Assembly (NCBI RefSeq): GCF_900091955.1
Contig: NZ_FMDF01000172.1
Span: 1 to 59,203, forward strand
Source of the DNA: Streptomyces sp. Ncost-T10-10d
Lineage (GTDB): Bacteria; Actinomycetota; Actinomycetes; Streptomycetales; Streptomycetaceae
Length of the DNA stretch: 59,203 nucleotides
Direction: 5' to 3'
In this document: positions 1 to 10,551 of the stretch, piece by piece
How positions within the stretch are numbered: position 1 is the stretch's first letter
How the letters are laid out: each line of letters begins with the position of its first letter
Program-made: the position numbers and the translations under genes
The notes under the pieces: generated by a model
Seen by the model: only the letters and a program-made list of their open reading frames with translations
The model's database searches: none
Told to the model about the DNA's origin: nothing

Positions 1-1277
1 GGGGCCGCGCCGGGGCACTCCAGGCTTCCCGGCCGCCGGGTGAACTCGTACCAGCGCCACAGCCGCAGCCACGGCGTGCCGCAAGCCCGGCCGGCGTTCC
101 TTCGCCACTCGCGCTCGGCCGCCTGCCCCGCCGCGGCCGCTCCGACGGCCTCCGCGAGCCGGTCGGCGAACTCCTCGCGGGCCCCTTCGCCGAGACCGGG
201 CCGCCCCTCGGCGACGTACACCGGACGGAGCCTGGCCGCGGCGGCGTCCACATCCGCGGACAGCCGGCGCGCCGCTGCCGTGCGCTCGTGGACGAACCGG
301 CCGAGCGTCTCGCGCAGTTCGCCCACGCCTTCGCCGGTGAGTGCGGACAGGGACATGACGGTGGCGCCCGGTTCGCCGTGTTCGCCGAGCGCCATGCCGT
401 CCTCGTCGAGCAGTCGGCGCAGATCGTCGAGGACCTGGTCGGCGGCGTCGCCGGGCAGCCGGTCGATCTGGTTGAGGACGACGAACGTGATCTCGGCGTG
501 CCCGGCGAGCGGCCGCAGGTAGCGCTCGTGCAGGGCCGCGTCCGCGTACTTCTCCGGGTCGACGACCCAGATCACCGCATCGACCAGCGCAAGCACCCGG
601 TCGACCTGATCACGGTGCCCGGTCGCCGCCGAGTCGTGGTCGGGCAGGTCGACGAGGACGAGCCCCTGGAGTGCCTCGTCGGCGTCCGTACCGCTCTGTT
701 GCGGCCTGCGCCTGAGCCGTCCCGGAATGGCGAGCCGGTCCAGCAGCCCGGCGGCCCCGTCGGTCCAGGAACAGGCGATGGGGGCGGAGGTGGTCGGCCT
801 GCGCAGACCGGTGTCGGAGATCTGGGCACCCGCGAGTGAGTTGAACAGGGTCGATTTGCCGCTGCCGGTCGCTCCGGCGATGGCGACGACGGTGTGCCTG
901 GAGGAGAGCCGCTGGCGGGCTGCCGCTTCGTCGAGCACGCGTCCCGCCTCGGCGAGGGTGGCCCGGTCGAGCCTGGCCCTGGACAGCCCGACGAGCTCAC
1001 GCAGCGCGTCGAGCCGCGGCCGGAGCAGACCGCTCGACGGTACGTACGCCTCGACCTGGGGCAGCCGTACCTCGTCGTTCGGGACGTTCCCGGCCTCGGT
1101 GTCTGTCCCGTTGGCGGCCGCGCGCCGGGCGATGAGCCCGTCGTTCCAGTCCCCGCCCGCCTCCGGTACGGCTGTGCGCAGGCCGTCGGGCGTCCGGCGC
1201 GCGCTCCGGTGGTTCCGGTCCTCGTGAGAAGTGGGACTCTCGCCCCGGCCGGGCCCCTCGTCAATGACGGCAGTCAT
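1..1277 (-). CDS. Dynamin-like/YfjP-family GTPase, partial (C-terminus off the left edge)
   Basis: GTP-binding protein of the bacterial dynamin/YfjP type; about 425 residues are visible before the window edge. A Walker A motif (GATGSGKST) follows an N-terminal helical stretch. A switch/G3 element (LVDLPDHDS) and a G4-like NQID come next, and the later part is charged and helical. The ATG at 1277 overlaps the stop of the upstream GTPase gene (ATGA), so the two are translationally coupled. Tandem dynamin genes dynA-dynB act in sporulation septation in Streptomyces. The arrangement suits that pair, but the identification is by organisation and motif only. Confidence 0.8.
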   Translation of the reverse strand, partial: MTAVIDEGPGRGESPTSHEDRNHRSARRTPDGLRTAVPEAGGDWNDGLIARRAAANGTDTEAGNVPNDEVRLPQVEAYVPSSGLLRPRLDALRELVGLSRARLDRATLAEAGRVLDEAAARQRLSSRHTVVAIAGATGSGKSTLFNSLAGAQISDTGLRRPTTSAPIACSWTDGAAGLLDRLAIPGRLRRRPQQSGTDADEALQGLVLVDLPDHDSAATGHRDQVDRVLALVDAVIWVVDPEKYADAALHERYLRPLAGHAEITFVVLNQIDRLPGDAADQVLDDLRRLLDEDGMALGEHGEPGATVMSLSALTGEGVGELRETLGRFVHERTAAARRLSADVDAAAARLRPVYVAEGRPGLGEGAREEFADRLAEAVGAAAAGQAAEREWRRNAGRACGTPWLRLWRWYEFTRRPGSLECPGAA

Positions 1278-2926
1278 CGCTGCCACCTCTCCTTCTGCAG
1301 TACGGACAGCGCGGCAATCAGTTCGGCCTGCGGCTCGGGGGCCACATCGAGTGCGTCGAGCGGTGCGAGCCGCCGGTCGCGCTCGCCGTCCAGCACCCGG
1401 TCGAGGCAGTTGGTGAGCAGTGCGCCGCCCTTGTCGCGCAGCCGCAGGGCGCCCTGGGCCCCGATCCGTTCGGCGAGTTGTTCCCCGGCGCCGCGGGTAC
1501 GGCGACCGCCGAGCAGTGCGGCGGCCAGGAGCGCCACCACTGTCTCCGCGGCGGGTGCAAAGTTGCGTTCGAGCCGGCGCACCTCTTCCTCGGCCAGTTC
1601 CTCCAGCATCCGCCACCACCGCCGTACGGCCATGGCGATCCGGCCCCGGATGTCCTCGGCGGGCCCCCATCCCCCGGCCTCCCGGCCGACATCCTCGAAG
1701 CCGAACACCCCGGCCGCGGGCTCGCGCTGCCAGGTCGTGCGGATCTGTTCGTCGGCTGCGGCCACCGCGCACTGCAGAAGTGCGGCAAGACTCTCCACCA
1801 GCGCTTCAAGGAGTTCCTCGGAGTTGCTGTACGTCGGGTATCCGCGCCACCGGGTCCGGGCGTCCCCGGCGAGCACGCCGCCGTTGCGCAGCCGCCGCCG
1901 GACCCGGGCGCCTTCCGTGCGGTACGCGTCCTCGACCACACCGGTCAGCCGTACGGCCGCCGCGTACTGTGCCGCGACGGCCCCGGCCAGCGCGGGCATC
2001 CGTACGTCCAGCGAGTCGATGACCCCGGCCGCCGTGCGCCCGACCGCCTGCTGACGGGCCGCCGGGTCCTGGGCGCGGTGGCTGAGCCAGGCCCGCAACG
2101 GAGCGACCGCGGTGGTGGGCAGCAGCCCGCTGCCGCCGCCGGCCGATTCGGGCAGCTCGGGAATGGTGAAGCGCGGCACCTCACCGAGGCCCGCCTTGGT
2201 GAGCAGTGCCCCGTACTGCCGGGACACCTCGGCGATCACCTGGTGCGGTACCCGATCGAGGACGGTGACGAGCGAGGCGTCGTACTCCTTGGCGGTACGC
2301 AGCAGGTGCCACGGCACGGCGTCCGCGTACCGGGAGGCCGTGGTCACCATCACCCACACGTCCGCGGCGCAGATCAGCTCGGCGGCCAGGACCCGGTTGC
2401 GGACCACGAGCGAGTCGATATCGGGCGCGTCGAGCAGCGCGAGCCCGCGCGGCAGCCCGGTGGCGGTCTCGACGCGCAGCGCGGTCCCGTCCTCCTCCTC
2501 GCTCCCGTCGAGGTCGTCGCACCGACCGGGGGCCCCGTTCTCCTCCGGGGGCAGCCAGACCCTCGTGAGCTGCGGCAGTACGCGGACCCCCGCGAACCAG
2601 TGGTGATCATCCGGATGGCAGACGAGCACGGGCGTCCGCGTGGTCGGGCGCAGCACCCCGGCCTCGCTGACCAGCCGCCCCACCAGCGAATTGACGAGCG
2701 TCGACTTCCCCGCCCCGGTGGACCCGCCGATGACCGCGAGCAGGGGCGCTTCAGGATCTCTGAGCCGGGGAAGCAGATAGTCGTCGAGCTGGGAGAGCAG
2801 CTCGCTACGGGTCTGTCGGCCGCGCTCGGCCCCCGGCAGCGGAAGTGGAAGACGCACGGCAGCGACACGGTCGCGCAGGGCGGAAAGTGCGTCGATGAGC
2901 TGAGGCCGTACGTCCAAGGTCACCAC
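1274..2926 (-). CDS. Dynamin-family GTPase
   Basis: First gene of the GTPase pair, about 550 residues. The P-loop GGSTGAGKST lies near residue 60, followed by a G3-like LLDAPDIDS and a G4-like TVLDR. The remainder is a long helical region. The frame is open further upstream, but similarity to a mature protein begins at tandem GTG codons (2926 or 2923); no strong ribosome site separates them, so the start is uncertain by a few codons. It probably works with the downstream GTPase as a membrane-remodelling pair. Confidence 0.8.
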   Translation of the reverse strand: MVTLDVRPQLIDALSALRDRVAAVRLPLPLPGAERGRQTRSELLSQLDDYLLPRLRDPEAPLLAVIGGSTGAGKSTLVNSLVGRLVSEAGVLRPTTRTPVLVCHPDDHHWFAGVRVLPQLTRVWLPPEENGAPGRCDDLDGSEEEDGTALRVETATGLPRGLALLDAPDIDSLVVRNRVLAAELICAADVWVMVTTASRYADAVPWHLLRTAKEYDASLVTVLDRVPHQVIAEVSRQYGALLTKAGLGEVPRFTIPELPESAGGGSGLLPTTAVAPLRAWLSHRAQDPAARQQAVGRTAAGVIDSLDVRMPALAGAVAAQYAAAVRLTGVVEDAYRTEGARVRRRLRNGGVLAGDARTRWRGYPTYSNSEELLEALVESLAALLQCAVAAADEQIRTTWQREPAAGVFGFEDVGREAGGWGPAEDIRGRIAMAVRRWWRMLEELAEEEVRRLERNFAPAAETVVALLAAALLGGRRTRGAGEQLAERIGAQGALRLRDKGGALLTNCLDRVLDGERDRRLAPLDALDVAPEPQAELIAALSVLQKERWQR

Positions 2927-3245
2927 ATGCGAAGAATGCCCAATTTTGGCGCCTTTTTGAAGCGTATAGCCACCTCTGCGCGCCGATTCTCCCGCCGGGA
3001 CAGAGTCGGGACAGAAGGGATGAGTGGGGCGCAGGCATAACGAGTGCACAACACCCGGGGCGTGCGGCGTCAAAAGCGATGCGGGAATCCCGCCCACCTG
3101 CGATTATCGGTTCGCTTCACCGAACCTCCACATCGTGCCACGCAGGTGAAGCAACCGGGTCGAGGTGATCGGAGCCCTATCCTTGTCCCGGCGGGTCATC
3201 GACCGGCCCGGCCCCAGGGCTCCAGGCCACCGAGGCCACCACCCG
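2927..3245. other. Non-coding gap between the GTPase pair and tRNA-Arg
   Basis: No convincing gene is seen. The stretch must carry the promoters for the minus-strand GTPase genes and for the plus-strand tRNA. A short inverted repeat (GGTTCG...CGAACC) lies near 3110-3127. I could not assign a clear -35/-10 pair. Confidence 0.4.
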
Positions 3246-3318
3246 GCCCCCGTAGCTCAGTGGATAGAGCAGGCGCCTTCTAAGCGCTTGGCCGCAGGTT
3301 CGAGTCCTGCCGGGGGCG
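3246..3318 (+). tRNA. tRNA-Arg (anticodon UCU)
   Basis: Canonical 73-nt cloverleaf. The 7-bp acceptor GCCCCCG pairs with CGGGGGC. The D-arm is GCTC/GAGC, the anticodon loop is CTTCTAA giving anticodon TCT (decodes AGA), and the T-arm GCAGG/CCTGC carries loop TTCGAGT. The discriminator base is G and no CCA is encoded. A terminator follows at once. Confidence 0.95.
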
Positions 3319-3336
3319 CTCTGCCCGTACGACATC

Positions 3337-3363
3337 AGGCCCTCCCTCGGGAGGGCCTTTTTT
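3337..3363 (+). terminator. Intrinsic terminator after tRNA-Arg
   Basis: Near-perfect hairpin (AGGCCCTCC / GGAGGGCCT) followed by a run of T, 19 bases after the tRNA. Confidence 0.9.
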
Positions 3364-3650
3364 ACAGGTCACCGCACCGTAGCGAGGACGGCGTAGCGAA
3401 CGCATAAGCGTCGGACCGGCCCCACGTCGCGGCAGGGAGGGTACGGCGCTTTCCCGCCGTCACCGGTTTGCGCAGGTGGCCGCAGCGGATGCGCGGTGGC
3501 CCTTCCGAAGCCACGGTCAACGCTCCGGCAGATCCGGTAGGTCCGTTCCGGCCTCGATGCGCTTCTTGAGATCCGGCAGGCGGCCGACGATGCACCGGGC
3601 ACAGATCGCTGCCGCGCCCTGCCACGGAATGTCGTGGTGAGTCCGCCGGG
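3364..3650. other. Non-coding gap, possible decayed sequence
   Basis: No gene with a start codon is visible. On the minus strand one open frame ending at 3517 reads like protein (CARC, then GRLPDLKKRIEAGTDLPD), but it has no in-frame ATG, GTG or TTG downstream of the response-regulator stop. It may be a gene remnant or chance. Confidence 0.4.
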
Positions 3651-4304
3651 TTACGCGCGCAGGTAGGTCAGTACGGCCAGCACCCTGCGGTGCGTCTCGT
3701 CGGCCGGCGGGAGGTCCAGCTTGGCGAGGATGTTGCCGATGTGCTTGCCCACCGCGGCCTCGGAGACCACCAGGTCGCGGGCGATCGCGCCGTTCGACCT
3801 GCCCTGGGCCACCAGGGCGAGCACCTCGCGTTCCCTGGCGGTGAGGCGCTCCAGTGGATCGCGGCGGCGGCGCAGGAGTTGGCGTACGACCTCCGGGTCG
3901 ACGACCGTGCCGCCGTCGGCGACCTCCTGCAGGGCGTCGGTGAACTCCTCGATCTGGCCGACCCGGTCCTTGAGCAGGTAGCCGACGCCCGAGCCGTCCC
4001 CGGAGTCGAGGAGATCTGCGGCGTACGTACGTTGCACGTACTGGCTCAGGACCAGTACCGGGAGTGCGGGCTGCTTCTCGCGGAGCCTCACCGCCGCGTG
4101 CAGGCCCTCGTCCTGGAAGCCGGGCGGCATCCGGACGTCGGTCACGACGATGTCCGGGCCGTGCTCGGCCACCGCCGCCGTGAGCGCCTCCGCGTCGCCG
4201 ACGGCCGCGACCACCTCGTGGCCGAAGCGGGTGAGCAGGCCGATGAGGCCCTCGCGCAGCAGCACGCTGTCCTCGGCCAGAACTACGCGGAGCGATCGGT
4301 CCAC
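3651..4304 (-). CDS. NarL/FixJ-family response regulator
   Basis: Two-component response regulator of 217 residues. The receiver domain (about 1-125) has the acidic pair ED near residues 11-12, phospho-acceptor Asp56 in VTDVRMP, and the conserved Lys in LLKDR. The C-terminal LuxR-type HTH (about 150-210) contains LTAREREVLALVAQGRSN. The start is GTG at 4304, overlapping the end of the kinase gene by 22 bases, so the pair is co-translated. Its DNA targets are unknown; an envelope-related role is only a guess from the multi-membrane-span kinase. Confidence 0.93.
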   Translation of the reverse strand: MDRSLRVVLAEDSVLLREGLIGLLTRFGHEVVAAVGDAEALTAAVAEHGPDIVVTDVRMPPGFQDEGLHAAVRLREKQPALPVLVLSQYVQRTYAADLLDSGDGSGVGYLLKDRVGQIEEFTDALQEVADGGTVVDPEVVRQLLRRRRDPLERLTAREREVLALVAQGRSNGAIARDLVVSEAAVGKHIGNILAKLDLPPADETHRRVLAVLTYLRA

Positions 4305-5572
4305 TCGCAAGGAATCTCCACACGCAATCGGGTCGGGCCCCCGGCCGGACTGGACAGGGAAAGTCTGCCATCCAGTACGGACACCCGGTCGGCCAAGCCG
4401 GTCAGTCCGCTGCCGCCGGATGTGCTCGCACCGCCCCGTCCGTCGTCGTGGATCTCCAGGAACATCCGGCCTCCTGCGTGGCCGCCGCTGACTGCGACGC
4501 GGTGCGCGCCGCTGTGTCTGGCGACGTTGGCCAGTGCCTCGCAGACCACGAAGTACGCGGCGGCCTCGACGGCTTCGGGGAATCTGCCGGGCAGTTCGAG
4601 GTCCAGGTCGACGGGGATCACGGAACGGTCGGCGGCGTCGGCGACCGCGGCCTGGAGTCCGTAGTCGGCGAGGACCTTGGGATGGATGCCGTGGATCAGC
4701 TCGCGCAGTTCCGCGAGTGCCTTGCCGGCCTCCTCGTGGGCCCTGGCCAGTTGATCGGCCAGCGGGCCGGGCGGAGCGTCCAGCCGGGCCAGCCCGAGCA
4801 TCATCGTGAGCGCGACAATGCGCTGTTGGGCCCCGTCGTGCAGATCGCGTTCGATACGGCGGCGTTCCGCCTCGAAGGCGTCGACCAACCGGACCCGGGA
4901 ACGGGTGAGTTCCATGACCCGGGCGTCCGGCTCGGCTGCTCGGTAGGTGAGCAGGAAACGGGTCAGCTCCGCTCTTGCTCCGGCCAGCAGGCCCAGGAAG
5001 TAGCAGCCGAGCAGCAGAGTGACGAGTCCGCCCGCCGCGGTCGCGAAGGCTTCGGGCCACGTCGTGACCGTCCACAGCTTCACCACCCGGGCCTCCGCGC
5101 CGTCCCCGTACACCTCCATCACCACGGGAGTGCTCACCATCGCCAGTGGGACGGCCGTGCAGATGCCCACCGCGAGGGCGTCGAGTGGCCACAGGACCAC
5201 GGCCAGCAGCAGCACGTACCCGAGTTCCCGCCAGGTCGCCCGCTCCCGGAACCGGCACGTCATCCAGCTCCACAACCCCGGTTCCTCCGGCCGGCGGTGC
5301 GGGTCGTCGGCCGGGGCGCGGTCCATGAGGCGGAGCCTGCGCCGCTCCAGGGCCGCGACCGGAATCCCGGTCAGAGCGAGGAGGGCGAGCAGCGGCAGCC
5401 CGATCAGTGCGAGGGAGAGCGCACCGCCCACGGCCACGCCGATCACGCTCACCACCAGGACGACCGCGCCGGCCAGGGCACCGCTGATCAGGTAACCGGC
5501 CGACCGCCAGGGCCAGGACGTCAGCAGGTAGCGGGGGGCCGGCAGGGCCTGCCACACGGTGCGAGGGCGCAT
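4283..5572 (-). CDS. Sensor histidine kinase (HisKA_3 type)
   Basis: Membrane histidine kinase of 429 residues, partner of the response regulator. The N-terminal half has four hydrophobic segments (about residues 25-75 and 115-200), as in the actinobacterial 'sensor' domain. The HisKA_3 helix carries the phospho-accepting His in ERDLHDGAQQR (about residue 240). A C-terminal HATPase_c domain follows, with N-box VVCEALANVARHSGAH and G-box DDGRGGAS. ATG 5572 is preceded by a GGTGAGG ribosome site; a longer upstream frame with another ATG looks non-coding. The signal is unknown. Confidence 0.93.
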   Translation of the reverse strand: MRPRTVWQALPAPRYLLTSWPWRSAGYLISGALAGAVVLVVSVIGVAVGGALSLALIGLPLLALLALTGIPVAALERRRLRLMDRAPADDPHRRPEEPGLWSWMTCRFRERATWRELGYVLLLAVVLWPLDALAVGICTAVPLAMVSTPVVMEVYGDGAEARVVKLWTVTTWPEAFATAAGGLVTLLLGCYFLGLLAGARAELTRFLLTYRAAEPDARVMELTRSRVRLVDAFEAERRRIERDLHDGAQQRIVALTMMLGLARLDAPPGPLADQLARAHEEAGKALAELRELIHGIHPKVLADYGLQAAVADAADRSVIPVDLDLELPGRFPEAVEAAAYFVVCEALANVARHSGAHRVAVSGGHAGGRMFLEIHDDGRGGASTSGGSGLTGLADRVSVLDGRLSLSSPAGGPTRLRVEIPCEWTDRSA

Positions 5573-5910
5573 GGCCTCACCGTAGGAGACGGTCTCGGGG
5601 CGGGTACATCCGTGCTGCCCGAGTCCCGGGGGTAGGGCCGTCCCTACCCCCGGCCCGCGGATTGCCACGTGGGCTCCTTCGTTCGGTGAGCGATGAAGGG
5701 GGGCGGGTGCGGGGCTCGGTGGATCTCCGGGGTGTACGGAGTGCGGGGGCCGTGCGCCGCGGCGGCACTTCGCAGACTCGGACCAGTGGTCTCGCCCGAG
5801 GGTTGCGCTCCCCCCTGGACCGTCACAGCTCCTCCGCCCCGATCCCGGCGGAGGCCCGATCCGGTCGTCCGTCATCCCGGCGCACCGGCACCCGTGCCAT
5901 AGTCGGTTCC
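5573..5910. other. Divergent promoter region
   Basis: No gene is seen between the divergent histidine kinase and nucleotidyltransferase genes. The stretch should carry both promoters, but I see no confident -35/-10 pair or operator. Confidence 0.4.
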
Positions 5911-6681
5911 ATGAATGCCGACGAGGCGCAGCCCACCCGGCTCCTCCTGGACCGCTTCATCGCCGACGCCGGTCACGCCGTTGTCCTGGAGGCGGTCTGG
6001 GCCCACGGGTCCATGGCGTTGGGCGACTATCAGCCGGGACGCAGCGACCTCGACCTCGTGGCCCTCGTGGAGTCGCCGGTCACCGAGACCCAGAGGCGAC
6101 AACTCGTCCTTCTGCACCGTGCGTTGATCGCGGATGTGCCGTCGGCCGCGAAACTGCACTGCTCCTATGTGGTGCGGTCACAACTCCCGGACGTGAGCCG
6201 TGACCATGTGACCTGGGCCCAGGGCCGGTTGTTCGAGCGTCCGGTCACGGCGGTCAGCCGACGGGAGTTGAGCACGGGCGGATTGTCGCTGTTCGGCCCG
6301 GAGCCCGCCGGGCTCGTTGCGGAGGTGTCCGATCAGGAGCTGGCGGAGTTCATCCGGGGCGACCTCAAGGACTACTGGTATCCGGCGAGCGCCAAGCCCA
6401 CCCGCTGGCTGCGCGACATCTGGGTGGACCTCGGACTGCTGACCCTCGCACGGGCATCGGTCACCCTGCGGGACGGGCGGCTCATCACCAAGGGGCAGGC
6501 TCTGGAGGTGCTGGCCGAGCTGGGTGCTCCCGCCGAGGTCGTCGGCGACATCCACCGCCGCCGGTACGGAACCGACCCGCGCCGGGCCTCCCTGCGGTGG
6601 CGTATCAGGCGGGGACGCCTCGCGCGCACCTTCGTCCGGGCAGGCATCGAGCGAACGTTGTCGCAGCGGTCGGAATCCTGA
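5911..6681 (+). CDS. Nucleotidyltransferase-fold protein (aminoglycoside adenylyltransferase-like)
   Basis: 256 residues. The N-terminal domain has the polymerase-beta-like nucleotidyltransferase signature HGSMALGDY...GRSDLDLVAL (residues about 31-55), with the GS motif and the paired Asp that bind metal and nucleotide. The C-terminal half is helical, as in ANT(3'')/ANT(9)-like adenylyltransferases. It may modify a small molecule such as an aminoglycoside, but chromosomal copies often have no known resistance role, so no substrate is assigned. It stands alone, divergent from the kinase. Confidence 0.8.
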   Translation: MNADEAQPTRLLLDRFIADAGHAVVLEAVWAHGSMALGDYQPGRSDLDLVALVESPVTETQRRQLVLLHRALIADVPSAAKLHCSYVVRSQLPDVSRDHVTWAQGRLFERPVTAVSRRELSTGGLSLFGPEPAGLVAEVSDQELAEFIRGDLKDYWYPASAKPTRWLRDIWVDLGLLTLARASVTLRDGRLITKGQALEVLAELGAPAEVVGDIHRRRYGTDPRRASLRWRIRRGRLARTFVRAGIERTLSQRSES

Positions 6682-6754
6682 CGATCCGCACCGGCTGAAC
6701 ACGAAGATCACGGACGCCCGGGCCACGCGCGGTCACCCCTCGATCGGACCAGCG

Positions 6755-6766
6755 TGAATCGTTTCA
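6755..6766. promoter_or_regulatory. LacI-type operator, upstream copy
   Basis: TGAATCGTTTCA is a near-palindrome (TGAAN2TTCA core with central CG) typical of LacI-family sites. Its centre is exactly 120 bp from the second box, so a looping repressor is possible. Confidence 0.6.
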
Positions 6767-6830
6767 TATTTTTTCCCTCACTGAGAACCTTCCCCCCTTC
6801 TGCCCGGTAGAAGTTCTCGTCGCCGACCCA

Positions 6831-6860
6831 TTGACTGCGCCCGCGGTCCCCGTCTAGCTT
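6831..6860 (+). promoter_or_regulatory. Rhamnose-operon promoter
   Basis: -35 TTGACT (6831-6836), 18-bp spacer and -10 TAGCTT (6855-6860), a good vegetative-sigma promoter. Transcription would start near 6867, just before the second operator. Confidence 0.65.
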
Positions 6861-6874
6861 CCGAGCTACCTCAT

Positions 6875-6886
6875 TGAAACCTTTCA
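6875..6886. promoter_or_regulatory. LacI-type operator, promoter-proximal copy
   Basis: TGAAACCTTTCA: inverted TGAAA/TTTCA arms with two central bases. It sits just downstream of the predicted transcription start, where a bound repressor would block elongation. Confidence 0.65.
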
Positions 6887-6902
6887 CGGCGTGGAGCGCA
6901 CC

Positions 6903-8410
<1,508 letters not shown>

Positions 8411-8414
<4 letters not shown>

Positions 8415-9463
8415 CCACCGTCGAAAGCCCTCCGGACACCAGCTCCAAGGCTCCGGCGCGCAGCGCCGCCTCGCTCGTGGACGCGGTCTTCCGCGCCCGT
8501 GAGATCTCCATCGCCGGGGCGCTCGTCCTGCTGATCCTCGGCACGTACATCGCCAACCCGCGTTTCCTGTCCGACCAGGGCATCAAGGATCTGCTGCTCA
8601 ACGCCTCGATCCTGGTGCTGCTCGCGGTCGGCCAGTCCGCCGTCGTCCTCACCCGCAACATCGACCTGTCGGTCGGCTCCGTCGTCGGTCTCTCCGCCTT
8701 CGCCTGCGGCAAGTTCGTCGCCGGGACGGACCACGGAGTGCTCACCGTGACACTGCTCGGCCTTTCCATCGGTGTGGTCTGCGGGCTCGTCTCCGGCGCC
8801 CTCGTGAGCTTCGGCAAGGTCCCGGCCCTCGTCGTGACGCTGGGCATGCTCTACATCATTCAGGGCGTCGACTACTGGTGGGCGCAGGGCGACCAGATCG
8901 GCGCCGCCGATGTGCCGGACCAGATCCTGGGGCTCGGCAGCGGCAGCGTCCTCGGCGTGCCGTATCTGCCGCTGATCGCCCTGATCCTGCTCGCCGTGAC
9001 CGCGTACTTCCTGCGCAGCTACCGCTCCGGCCGGGAGCTGTACGCGATCGGTTCGAGCCCGGAGGCCGCCCTGCTCGCCGGGGTACCGATCCGGCGCCGG
9101 ATCCTGGCCGCGTACGCCTTCTCCGGGGCTGTCGCCGGTTTCGCCGGGGCCCTGTGGCTGGCCAGGTTCGGCACGGTCGTCGCGGACAACGCGCACGGCT
9201 GGGAACTGACCGTCGTCAGCGCCGTCGTCGTCGGTGGTGTCGCCATCACCGGTGGTACGGGCACGGTCTGGGGCGCGGCACTGGGCGCCCTGCTGCTCAC
9301 CACCATCGGCAGCGTCCTGGTCGTCCTGAAGGTCGACTCCTTCTGGCAGGGCGCCATCACCGGTGCGCTGCTGCTGCTGGCCATCAGTGTCGACCGGATC
9401 GTGAACGTGCGGATGACCGCCGCACTGAGGAAGAGGAGCGCCCGGCATGGGAATGGCGCCTGA
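8411..9463 (+). CDS. rhaP: Sugar (rhamnose-type) ABC importer, permease 1
   Basis: 350-residue membrane permease of the RbsC/BPD_transp_2 family with about ten hydrophobic helices. After a short cytoplasmic N-terminus the first helix begins near residue 35. The conserved NIDLSVGSVVGLSA segment follows, and glycine-rich GGVAITGG lies near the C-terminus. The start overlaps the ATPase stop (ATGA), and its 3' end overlaps the second permease by 17 bases. It should form a heterodimeric channel with that permease. Confidence 0.9.
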
Positions 9464-10508
9464 GAGGCAGAAAGCGGTGCCCGCAGCGCAGAGGGCCGCG
9501 ACGGTGAAGAAGGCCGGAGGAGGTCCGTTGCGGAATCCGGCGCTGCGCTGGGACACCGCGGTCGGGGTGCTCCTGGTGGCGGTCTTCGTCATCGGACTCG
9601 GCACCACGGACGGATTCGGCTCCGGCGAGAACCTCGCCTTCGCCTTCAACGACATCGCCGAAGTCGCCATCCTCGCCCTGCCGATGACGCTTCTCGTCGT
9701 CGCCGGTCAGGTCGATCTGTCGGTCGCCTCGATGCTGGGACTGGGCAGTGCGCTGACCGGTGCGCTGTGGGACGCGGGCTGGGCGTTCGAGACGATCGTG
9801 CCGGTCGTGCTGCTGGTCGGCGTCGCGGGAGGGCTTCTCAACGGGTGGCTGGTCACCCGGGTCGGGCTGCCGTCGCTGGCCGTCACCATCGGCACCCTGG
9901 CCCTCTACCGCGGTCTGGCATCGGTGGCGCTGGGCAGCGACGCGGTGACCGACTTCCCGCAGAAGTACGCGGACTGGGCCGTCGACACCACCACCGTGCC
10001 GGGCACCTTCCTCACGTACCCCGTCCTGCTGTTCACCGTCCTCGCGGTGATCACCGCGATCGTGCTGCACGCCACGGGCCTGGGCCGCTCGCTGTTCGCG
10101 ATCGGTGCCCAGGAGGAGGCGGCGTACTTCGCGGGCATCCGGGTCAAGCGGATCAAGCTGCTGCTGTTCGTCGTGACCGGGCTGTTCGCCTCGTTCACCG
10201 GTGTCGTCTTCACGCTCCGGTACGGCAGTGCCCGCGCCGACAACGGTCTCGGCTTCGAAATGCTCGTCATCGCCTCCGTACTGCTCGGCGGCATCGACTT
10301 CGACGGCGGAAAGGGCACGCTCTTCGGCGCGGTCGCCGGGGTGCTGCTGATCGGGGTCCTGAAGAACCTGCTGACGCTCAATGACATCGCCAACGAGGTG
10401 CAGGTGATCGTGACCGGTCTGCTGCTCGTGGCTTCCGTCCTCACACCTCGGTTGATCGCCACCGTCGTCGAACGACGGCACCGGCGTGCCGCGAACGCCC
10501 GGTCCTGA
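9447..10508 (+). CDS. rhaQ: Sugar (rhamnose-type) ABC importer, permease 2
   Basis: 353 residues, a paralogue of the preceding permease with the same fold and signatures (GQVDLSVASMLGLGS; LGGIDFDGGKGT). A GAGGAG ribosome site (9433-9438) lies inside the end of the upstream gene and supports ATG 9447. Having two different permeases, rather than one homodimer as in RbsC systems, fits rhamnose-type CUT2 importers. Confidence 0.9.
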   Translation: MGMAPERQKAVPAAQRAATVKKAGGGPLRNPALRWDTAVGVLLVAVFVIGLGTTDGFGSGENLAFAFNDIAEVAILALPMTLLVVAGQVDLSVASMLGLGSALTGALWDAGWAFETIVPVVLLVGVAGGLLNGWLVTRVGLPSLAVTIGTLALYRGLASVALGSDAVTDFPQKYADWAVDTTTVPGTFLTYPVLLFTVLAVITAIVLHATGLGRSLFAIGAQEEAAYFAGIRVKRIKLLLFVVTGLFASFTGVVFTLRYGSARADNGLGFEMLVIASVLLGGIDFDGGKGTLFGAVAGVLLIGVLKNLLTLNDIANEVQVIVTGLLLVASVLTPRLIATVVERRHRRAANARS

Positions 10509-10551
10509 CCCGCCATCTCTCCCGTACCTCTTCGAAAGGCACATCGCCGCC

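Noticed and set aside
1478..3040. Long plus-strand open frame (520 residues)
   Set aside because: Shadow of the minus-strand dynamin-like GTPase gene: high GC keeps opposite frames open. It has no domain and low-complexity Gly/Arg/Pro composition.
3517..3660. Protein-like minus-strand frame with CARC and GRLPDLKKRIEAGTDLPD
   Set aside because: It has no ATG, GTG or TTG start between the response-regulator stop and the conserved-looking part; kept only as a possible remnant.
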